Shown piece by piece: positions 58,200 to 64,000 of a stretch of DNA of 64,000 bases (the first letter of the stretch is position 1; each line of letters starts with the position of its first letter). Made by a program: the position numbers and the translations under genes. Below the pieces are notes generated by a model. The model searched no databases, was not told the origin of the DNA, and saw only the letters and a list, made by a program, of their open reading frames with translations. Location: the NCBI RefSeq assembly GCF_001292705.1, contig NZ_LGAK01000013.1, positions 1 to 64,000 of the forward strand. The letters are read 5' to 3'. This stretch comes from Marinagarivorans algicola. GTDB lineage: Bacteria; Pseudomonadota; Gammaproteobacteria; Pseudomonadales; Cellvibrionaceae.

Positions 58200-59030
58200 T
58201 TAGCTGACGGGGTTTGCAATACACAGCTCATAAGCGATCAATCTTTGTGTATTGCCGTTACCTGCTGTGGCATTTAGGCTATCGCTATTAAGACTGGCTG
58301 CGCTGGCATAACTTACGCGTAGACTGGTAAGTGCTTGGGTAGGCATCATGCCAAAGGGAGAGCAGTCTTTGGCTAATAGTTGAAAATCAAAAATATGTGT
58401 TAGCGCGACGCTGCGGCTATAAGCTGCATCTATGCGATTGATCACCGAGACACCTAATAACTCGTTGCTGGTGTTTGGGTTATTCCAGTTGGCTGTTGTG
58501 ATATTGTTTAGGTTACCTGTCGCGGTACAGTTTGCGGTGCGAGCGCTGTCGGTTTTTTGCAGTACGAGTTCTTTGCCCACTCGCCCGCCGCCGGTATTGT
58601 GATTGGCTAGATGAGCATGGGAGGCTGGCCTTTCAATGATTCTTGCGCACTGTACGAGTGTACTGCTCGGGTTGAGTTGTGTTCTCCAGCGTACTTCTTG
58701 CGAAATCATGGAGTCTGTTGAGTTGGGTATTGTGACGATATGTGGAAATTGTGTAGGGGATGCCGCAGGATCGGGTTTGTTAAGTCCGTAACCTGCCGCT
58801 TGAATTTCCATTTGAATGCGTAGCATGCTTGTGGCTGTATTGCCGTTGTGCTGTGCATCAAGCACAGTATCTACTGACACTTGCGTGAGTGTTGTATAAA
58901 GTGAAAGGCTGCCTAATACCGCTACCATAGAGACGAGTAGGCCTATCATCAAACCAATGAGACTAACGCCTTTTTGGTTTTGTATTGCGTACATATCTTG
59001 CTTCGGCGCTAAGCAATATGAGTTTGTCAT
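58200..59030 (-). CDS. pilW: PilW-like minor pilin
   Basis: This 276-residue protein has a prepilin-type N-terminus: leader to Gly21 (NQKG), then VSLIGLMIGLLVSM. Val replaces the usual Phe at +1, and Gly replaces Glu at +5. The rest is a globular domain with several Cys, in line with PilW. The start at 59030 has GGAGGG 6 nt upstream; Met13 is an alternative giving a shorter leader. It is 20 bp upstream of the large pilin-like gene and 16 bp downstream of the pilV-like gene, so they form one operon. Confidence 0.8.
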   Translation of the reverse strand: MTNSYCLAPKQDMYAIQNQKGVSLIGLMIGLLVSMVAVLGSLSLYTTLTQVSVDTVLDAQHNGNTATSMLRIQMEIQAAGYGLNKPDPAASPTQFPHIVTIPNSTDSMISQEVRWRTQLNPSSTLVQCARIIERPASHAHLANHNTGGGRVGKELVLQKTDSARTANCTATGNLNNITTANWNNPNTSNELLGVSVINRIDAAYSRSVALTHIFDFQLLAKDCSPFGMMPTQALTSLRVSYASAASLNSDSLNATAGNGNTQRLIAYELCIANPVS

Positions 59031-59046
59031 TGTGAGCCCTCCGAAG

Positions 59047-59520
59047 CTAAAGCGAATGGGTGCGTTGGCCCATACGCAATTCGACTGACTGCGTCGTATC
59101 GTTGTTATGTGTTTTCACAGGCATGGTGGCAGATACAACAACAGGCGCAGGTGCAGATATTGCCTCGCCATCGATCGTCATGCCTGTAATGGTTTTGTAT
59201 TTCGTTGATTGCTTTTGGCATGCTTGAGAGCCGTCAAATTGAATATTGTCTGCGCCTTGTGGGTTGTAGGTGACTGGCATAAAGGCATTGTTACAGATCA
59301 GATTGGGGTCGCCATTAATGACTAAGCTTTTAAGTTGCGCCAAAATTAAATCTTGCTGTGCTAAATCAGCTTGGCTGCGTGTGATTTTGCCAGCTATTTG
59401 AGTGATACCAACACCAATAATACCTATTAATAAAACGCCAACAAGCGATTCGATTAAAAAATCACCATGTTGTTTTTGAATGCTTAGTATATTTTTGTTG
59501 GAAGTCATGACTGTCTGCAT
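59047..59520 (-). CDS. pilV: PilV-like minor pilin
   Basis: This 157-residue protein has a 19-residue leader ending QKQHG, then DFLIESLVGVLLIGIIGVG, a typical PilV core with Glu at +5 but Asp instead of Phe at +1. The remainder is a small globular domain with Cys pairs. The frame extends upstream to 59598, overlapping the previous gene, but the ATG at 59520 has GAAGGG 7 nt upstream and gives a normal leader length. Confidence 0.8.
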   Translation of the reverse strand: MQTVMTSNKNILSIQKQHGDFLIESLVGVLLIGIIGVGITQIAGKITRSQADLAQQDLILAQLKSLVINGDPNLICNNAFMPVTYNPQGADNIQFDGSQACQKQSTKYKTITGMTIDGEAISAPAPVVVSATMPVKTHNNDTTQSVELRMGQRTHSL

Positions 59521-59588
59521 AGGGCGACCCTTCGTAAGAATAAAAAATGTCGGTATTAACTTAAAAACCAGGCGGTCTTTTGAGGCCG

Positions 59589-60014
59589 CTAAAGCCAATT
59601 GGCGCCATATTTACAGGTGGCTCCCATTGTTTTATTTCCTTTATTGTTTAGCTGGATAACACAGTCGCTAATTATATTTTTTTGCGGTGTTGCAGTAATG
59701 GTGTAGTGGGTATGACTGGAGGTGAGTGTGAACAGCATATCGGCGCGCTCTGAAGCTGCTCGCCAGCTGCTAAAAGCGGTTTCAATGGCATCTTGATCTA
59801 TATTGGTATGTGTGGGGTAGCTCAGTGTTCGCTGATAAGCGCTTTCAAGTACAAGGCTGAGTGCCACAGTGTCAGCCTGGGCAGTTCTTAATCGGCTCTT
59901 TTCGATATAATTACTATAAGAAGGCAGGGCAATACTGGCTAAAATGCCAGCAATAGCAATGGTGATTAAAAGCTCAATAAGAGTAAAGCCGTGGGTACTT
60001 TTGATGTTGTACAT
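59589..60014 (-). CDS. pilE: PilE-like type IV pilin
   Basis: This 141-residue protein carries a fully canonical prepilin signal: an eight-residue leader plus Gly, then FTLIELLITIAIAGILASIALPSYSNYI with Phe +1 and Glu +5. A C-terminal Cys pair (about Cys121 and Cys136) can form the D-loop disulfide. The size and the first place in the operon resemble PilE/FimU-type minor pilins, which nucleate pilus assembly. AAGG lies 11 nt upstream of the ATG. Order in transcription: this gene, pilV-like, pilW-like, large pilin-like. Confidence 0.87.
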   Translation of the reverse strand: MYNIKSTHGFTLIELLITIAIAGILASIALPSYSNYIEKSRLRTAQADTVALSLVLESAYQRTLSYPTHTNIDQDAIETAFSSWRAASERADMLFTLTSSHTHYTITATPQKNIISDCVIQLNNKGNKTMGATCKYGANWL

Positions 60015-60405
60015 AGTGACAGATAACCTTGTGCTAACCCCTTAAGGGTCGGTATGTAATTAAATCGTTGGTTATTTTGTTTTTTTAGAACACAAAGTTA
60101 GCATGAATCAAGTCACTAGAGAGAGTCTGGGTGATAAAAGGCAGGAATGTTTAGCTGAAGGGCATTTTTTTGGCGTTCAGAAATAGGGCAGGTGATGCTC
60201 GTATGATTCTGTCAATTTTATGCCGCTTTCATCATATGCCGCGAGTGTGTTTACCGAAGGTTGTAGGTATAAGCTGTACAGGCGTTGTGCTTGATTGACG
60301 GGCGCAAAAAAGCCCCGCGTATTGATGGTATCACGCGGGGCTTGGTGTAGGCTTGGCGCTGAGAGTTGGCGCCGCTGTTATGGGTTTACCACAGTCAGCT
60401 TAGAG
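60015..60405. other. Intergenic region between deaD and the pilin operon (both minus)
   Basis: These 391 bp include the deaD terminator (60306-60342) and, nearer the pilin gene, the operon's promoter, which I could not place. No gene is seen. Confidence 0.5.
60306..60342 (-). terminator. deaD terminator
   Basis: GCCCCGCGT (60312-60320) and ACGCGGGGC (60333-60341) form a perfect 9-bp stem; six T follow on the minus strand. It is 64 nt after the deaD stop. Confidence 0.92.
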
Positions 60406-62202
60406 TTAAGAAGCTTTAAAGGAGACGCTTTCTTTACTTTTACGGGGTTTATCACTTTGTACGCGTTTGGCGCGTGGCTTTTTAGGAGCTTCGCTATTGC
60501 GTTCATTTCGATCAGAGCTGCCGCCGACTTCTTTAATTTGGCTAATTTGCAGTTGCTTTTGGCAGACCCATACGCCGCGTAGTTTGTTCAGTAAGCCCGT
60601 TGGCATGCCTGCAGGTAGTTCAACCGTGCTAAAGCTATCGTTGATACGGATATTGTGAATATGCTGGCTACTGATATCAGCTTCATTGGCAATGGCGCCA
60701 ACAATATTACCGGGGCGTACGCCATCACTGCGGCCTACTTCTAGGCGGTAACTTTCCATAGGTACCTGAGGCACCTCACGGCGCTTGCTGCGCTCGCCCC
60801 TGTCGCGGCCTCGGTCATTGCGGTCACGGCCTCGATCATTGCGATCATCGCGATCCTTAAATTCACGGGGTGTGCGTTCTGGGCGATCTTCTAAAAAGAG
60901 GGGGTGTTCGCCATGAGCCATCTTTGCTAAGGCTGCAGCCATCACCAATGGGTCGGCTTCGCTTTCGGTTTGTAGCTCTTTAAGGATATTGGTATAAATA
61001 TCGAGGTTTTCACCGCTAATAGTCTCAAGAATCTGCTGCTTAAAGCGCTCTTGACGCTGAGCATTAATATCAGTCACCGAGGGTAATTTCATTTGCTCAA
61101 TATCTTTGCCTGTCGCGCGTTCGATAGTGCGCAGCATGCGCATTTCGCGACGAGCAACAAACAAAATAGCATCGCCTGAGCGACCAGCGCGACCAGTGCG
61201 GCCGATGCGGTGAACGTAAGCTTCACTGTCGTAGGGAATGTCATAGTTGATAACATGGCTAATTCGGTCGACGTCTAGGCCGCGTGCAGCAACATCGGTC
61301 GCGATAAGGATATCCACTTTCCCACTTTTTAAGCGCTCGACGGTACGCTCGCGAATGTTTTGCGAGATATCACCGTTGAGTGCAGCGGCACTATAACCTC
61401 GGGCTTCGAGTTTTTCGGCAAGCTCAACAGTAGCGGTTTTGGTGCGCACAAACATAATGACGGCGTCAAATGTCTCAGCTTCTAAAATGCGCGTTAAGGC
61501 GTCGACTTTACTGACACCGCCTACAGGCCAATAGCGTTGGCGAATGTTAACACCCGTAGTTGTTTTAGATTCTACTTTGACATGCGCAGGATTTTGCAGG
61601 TAAGTATTGGCTACACGAGCGATTTCTTTTGGCATGGTAGCCGAAAACAGTGCAATTTGGCGTTTAGGAGGGGTGCGCTCTAGTACCCACTCAACATCAT
61701 CAATAAAGCCCATGCGAAGCATTTCATCGGCTTCATCGAGTACTAAGTGAGTGAGGGATTCGAGGTTGAGAGTACCTTTACGCATATGGTCCATTACGCG
61801 ACCAGGGGTGCCCACAATAACCTGCGCTCCACGCTTAAGTGCGCGAATTTGTTGTTCGTAGCCTTGCCCACCGTAAACGGGTAGTACGTGAAAGCCCTTG
61901 GTGTCTTTAGCAAAGCTTTGGAAGGCTTCGGCGACTTGAATCGCGAGTTCGCGTGTGGGTGCTAAGATAAGAACTTGTGGTTTTTTGTTGCTGGCATCGA
62001 CCATTTGTAAAATAGGTAATGCGAAGGCGGCGGTTTTACCCGTTCCTGTTTGTGCTTGGCCAAGAATATCACGACCTTTAAGGACAACAGGGATAGCCTG
62101 CTCTTGAATGGGTGAGGGTGTTTCGTAACCAATTTTTTTAATGGCAGAAAGAATAAAAGAATTGAGGCCCAGTTGCTCAAAGGTTTGGCTAGGTTGGGTC
62201 AT
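60406..62202 (-). CDS. deaD: DEAD-box ATP-dependent RNA helicase DeaD/CsdA
   Basis: This 598-residue helicase unwinds RNA duplexes in ribosome assembly and cold adaptation. Motifs in order: Q-motif near 7-34, Walker A AQTGTGKT (50-57), PTRELA (82-87), TPGR (132-135), DEAD (156-159), SAT, ARGLD and HRIGRTGRAG. The RD-rich linker RDRNDRGRDR (about 455-470) is followed by the DbpA/CsdA RNA-binding domain with VGRSDGVRPGNIVGAIAN, and a basic tail. The start has AGGA 8 nt upstream. The 566-bp region before it suggests a long regulated leader, as in E. coli csdA. Confidence 0.94.
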   Translation of the reverse strand: MTQPSQTFEQLGLNSFILSAIKKIGYETPSPIQEQAIPVVLKGRDILGQAQTGTGKTAAFALPILQMVDASNKKPQVLILAPTRELAIQVAEAFQSFAKDTKGFHVLPVYGGQGYEQQIRALKRGAQVIVGTPGRVMDHMRKGTLNLESLTHLVLDEADEMLRMGFIDDVEWVLERTPPKRQIALFSATMPKEIARVANTYLQNPAHVKVESKTTTGVNIRQRYWPVGGVSKVDALTRILEAETFDAVIMFVRTKTATVELAEKLEARGYSAAALNGDISQNIRERTVERLKSGKVDILIATDVAARGLDVDRISHVINYDIPYDSEAYVHRIGRTGRAGRSGDAILFVARREMRMLRTIERATGKDIEQMKLPSVTDINAQRQERFKQQILETISGENLDIYTNILKELQTESEADPLVMAAALAKMAHGEHPLFLEDRPERTPREFKDRDDRNDRGRDRNDRGRDRGERSKRREVPQVPMESYRLEVGRSDGVRPGNIVGAIANEADISSQHIHNIRINDSFSTVELPAGMPTGLLNKLRGVWVCQKQLQISQIKEVGGSSDRNERNSEAPKKPRAKRVQSDKPRKSKESVSFKAS

Positions 62203-62768
62203 GCAAGGTTCCTGTGGTATTGCGGCTAAGTGCCAATTACCATAGCGAAGACCGCAATATAAGGCGTTTCAGGCAGCCGTAAAAACGGTACAAGCAAAGC
62301 TGTTGCCACACAATAATGTGCAGCACTTTTGCGCATAAAAAACCGTATAAAAATACGTGTCGTTAGCGAGCAAAAACAAATTTGAATGATAAAGCTGCAG
62401 GCTTAGTGTGTACGCATTTAGCGCAATGGTTAAGCCGGTCAAAAGCCCTACACCTGCAGCCCATGCGCAATGGCAGTGGGGTACTTGGTGCCTAGTAAAT
62501 AAACAATGCCATATGTAGCAAAGTTGGGCTAAGGTGCTGTGAGGTTACTTGGTAGCAGCGCTATCCAAAGATTTTGTGAGAGAGCGCTGTTAGTTTTTAC
62601 AGTAACAACACTTATGCGCTTCTACGCAAAACAAAACCGGTAACTTCACCCTCTACCCGCGCATGGCATCTGCCAGAGTGCGCTTTACTGTAATGGCATC
62701 AAGTCTAAAGAGGCGCAACTATACAGCCTTTGACGTACCCTGTCTAATATTTGTTCGGCCGATCCTTT
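62203..62768. other. Long hairpin-rich region upstream of deaD
   Basis: These 566 bp hold no gene. Two perfect inverted repeats are visible: GCTGCAGG (62394-62401) with CCTGCAGC (62453-62460), and CAGCGCT (62556-62562) with AGCGCTG (62583-62589). Part of it is probably the structured 5' leader of deaD, part the 3' end of the glutathione peroxidase gene's upstream neighbour transcript. Confidence 0.45.
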
Positions 62769-63260
62769 TTAGGTAGAGCTAAGTGCACGCTCAATATCAT
62801 CTGCGATATCGGCGGGTTTGGTGGCTGAAGCATAGCGTTTTAATACAGTGCCGCTGCGATTAATTAAAAATTTGGTGAAGTTCCACTTAATGTTTTTGCT
62901 GCCCAGCAAGCCTGGCTTGGCGGTTTTTAAATATTGGTAAACCGGTGAGGCTTTGGCGCCGTTAACATCGATTTTTTCGCACATGGTAAAGCTCACGCCA
63001 TAATTTTTTTGGCAAAAAGCACCGATTTCAGTGGTCGAGCCAGGTTCTTGTTTGCCAAACTGATTACAGGGGAAACCTAAAATTTCTAAGCCCTTTTCGT
63101 GATATTGCTGGTGTAATGACTCGAGACCTTCGTACTGAGGCGTAAAGCCGCATTTGCTGGCGGTATTGACGACCAGAATGACTTTGTCTTTGAGGTTAGC
63201 TAATGGTAATGGCGAACCATCGAGCTGGTTGACGGTGTAATCGTAAATACTTTGTGTCAT
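62769..63260 (-). CDS. Glutathione peroxidase family protein
   Basis: This 163-residue thioredoxin-fold peroxidase reduces peroxides. The peroxidatic residue is Cys37 in NTASKCGFTPQY, not selenocysteine. The Gln/Asn/Trp partners appear in FPCNQFGKQEP (63-73) and KWNFTKFL, and a resolving Cys may be Cys65 or the Cys of AFCQKNYG; such Cys enzymes often use thioredoxin (BtuE/GpxA type). A frame running back to 63455 adds 65 residues of His/Arg-rich non-protein-like sequence; the ATG at 63260 has AAGGA 9 nt upstream. Confidence 0.93.
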   Translation of the reverse strand: MTQSIYDYTVNQLDGSPLPLANLKDKVILVVNTASKCGFTPQYEGLESLHQQYHEKGLEILGFPCNQFGKQEPGSTTEIGAFCQKNYGVSFTMCEKIDVNGAKASPVYQYLKTAKPGLLGSKNIKWNFTKFLINRSGTVLKRYASATKPADIADDIERALSST

Positions 63261-63386
63261 GTTGGGGGTCCTTTGATGGGAGTGTTGCCAATATACGTGA
63301 TACAGGTCATTTTGGCTGTGTTCAATGCTATTTTGAGCGCGCTGGCAAAACGTATGGCGGCAGGCATTGTTGTGCCGTGAAATGCA

Positions 63387-63442
63387 GTGAGATATTGGGC
63401 GGTGAGATATTGTACGCAAGGCATTGCACGGTGCGATATTAT
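63387..63442. repeat. Short direct repeats upstream of the glutathione peroxidase gene
   Basis: GTGAGATATTG occurs at 63387-63397 and 63402-63412, with the related GTGCGATATT at 63433-63442; GGCATTG also appears twice nearby. They lie in the 249-bp spacer between bamD and the peroxidase gene. Confidence 0.7.
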
Positions 63443-63453
63443 GCCGTGTGCGC

Positions 63454-63492
63454 AAAAAAACCCACAGATGCTTGCCGTGCCTGTGGGTTTTG
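63454..63492 (-). terminator. bamD terminator
   Basis: AAACCCACAG (63459-63468) and CTGTGGGTTT (63482-63491) form a 10-bp stem. On the minus strand a T-run follows. It lies 18 nt after the bamD stop. Confidence 0.9.
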
Positions 63493-63509
63493 GCTGATGT
63501 AGTGGGTGA

Positions 63510-64000
63510 CTATTTGGGTGTTCTTGGGGCTTTGGTTTCTTCGAAATGCATTTTGTTATATTGCTTGCGTGTATCAAAGCCAATAGTTTGCTGTTTATTA
63601 AACAGCCCCAGCGTTAAGTAACTCACCCAGTTTCTACGATCTAAATTACCTGCATAATTGTAGTTGAAGGTGCCGTCAGCATTAAGGGCGGGGTAATCGG
63701 GATAGTTTTCTTGTAGCACCTTGATGGCATTTTTGGCTAAATCATCTTTGTTCATCATGTGGTAAGCCTGAATCATGACGGCTAAGCCATCGGGTACGGC
63801 GGGCGAGCCTTGGTAGTTCTCGACAACCGCGCGACCTCGTGCGCCAGCGGCTAAGTAAGCTTTACGGCTAAAATAGTAATTGGCTGTGCCAATTTCGCCG
63901 CGCGCTAGTAAATTGCGTAGGTAAACCATGCGTAGTTGAGCATCGGTGGCGTACTCCGAAGACGGAAAGCGGTTGGTAAACTCCGCCAGCATGTTGAAAG
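63510..64000 (-). CDS. bamD: Outer-membrane protein assembly factor BamD, C-terminal part (cut by the window end)
   Basis: At least 163 codons of the gene are present; the frame is still open at 64000 and the N-terminus with its lipoprotein signal lies outside. TPR-like helices are visible: FTNRFPSSEYATDAQLRMVYLRNLLA, GEIGTANYYFSRKAYLAA and GSPAVPDGLAVMIQAYHMM. The family position of these repeats and the stop match BamD, the essential lipoprotein of the BAM complex. The internal Met at 63992 is not the start. Confidence 0.88.
   Translation of the reverse strand, partial: FNMLAEFTNRFPSSEYATDAQLRMVYLRNLLARGEIGTANYYFSRKAYLAAGARGRAVVENYQGSPAVPDGLAVMIQAYHMMNKDDLAKNAIKVLQENYPDYPALNADGTFNYNYAGNLDRRNWVSYLTLGLFNKQQTIGFDTRKQYNKMHFEETKAPRTPK

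Noticed and set aside
63261-63455. 65-residue N-terminal extension of the glutathione peroxidase
   Set aside because: The sequence is His/Arg/Cys-rich and unlike any signal peptide, and a good SD precedes the ATG at 63260.

Overview
The window is an ordinary chromosomal segment of a gammaproteobacterium. It carries about 48 protein-coding genes and no rRNA, tRNA, CRISPR array, prophage or insertion sequence that I could recognise. Several blocks follow the gene order known from Pseudomonas and relatives: map-glnD-dapC, gacS//cysM-relA-mazG, adk-tsaB, ppiB-lpxH//glnS-cysS and queA-tgt-secD-secF. Polyserine linkers behind lipoprotein signals, c-type cytochromes fused to carbohydrate-binding-like or Ig-like domains, and a GH26-like lipoprotein point to a marine polysaccharide degrader of the Cellvibrionaceae type (Cellvibrio, Saccharophagus, Teredinibacter relatives). 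That placement is inference from protein style, not from a marker gene.

Layout. 1-2.4 kb: YdcF-like protein and periplasmic protease DegQ with a possible sigma-E promoter. 2.6-8.1 kb (minus strand): nth, dapC, glnD, map (DNA repair, lysine/DAP synthesis, nitrogen signalling, N-terminal Met removal). 8.4-9.8 kb: mpl, peptidoglycan recycling. 10.4-14.6 kb: a two-gene operon of a multi-domain c-type cytochrome lipoprotein (DUF1592 group) and a Tat-exported DUF1552 protein, preceded by four copies of the heptamer TTGATAC. 14.8-18.1 kb: an atypical pyruvate kinase, an orphan protein and a GH26-like lipoprotein lacking its nucleophile. 18.4-26.4 kb: a GacS/BarA hybrid kinase with a degraded ATP-binding domain, divergent from cysM, relA and mazG (stringent response, nucleotide clean-up). 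26.5-32.5 kb: adk, an AT-hook histone-like protein, tsaB, uppP, an M18 aminopeptidase and trpS.

32.7-34.8 kb: a STAS protein plus a REC-PP2C-HATPase protein, a complete HsbA/HsbR-type partner-switching pair. 34.8-37.0 kb: bioA and a YcgR-like PilZ protein. 37.2-42.8 kb: ttcA, lpxH, ppiB, glnS, cysS. 42.9-44.4 kb: a BacNav-like cation channel and a DnaJ-related protein. 44.7-46.6 kb: a second polyserine lipoprotein with three Ig-like domains and three c-type haem modules of the same design as those in the 10.4 kb gene. 46.8-49.7 kb: hldE, gmhA and a DUF707 protein (heptose/LPS). 50.0-55.5 kb: queA, tgt, secD, secF without yajC. 55.9-60.0 kb: a minor-pilin operon whose last gene is a 744-residue pilin-like protein. 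60.4-64 kb: deaD with a long hairpin-rich leader, glutathione peroxidase, and the C-terminal part of bamD running off the window.

The most unusual material is the pair of cytochrome loci (10.4-14.6 and 44.7-46.6 kb). They share a haem module with an extra Cx3C motif and may form a surface electron-transfer system linked to glycan binding. Next come the three degenerate or remodelled proteins (GH26-like, GacS-like, large pilin-like). All functional statements rest on motif reading by eye; no database search was possible.
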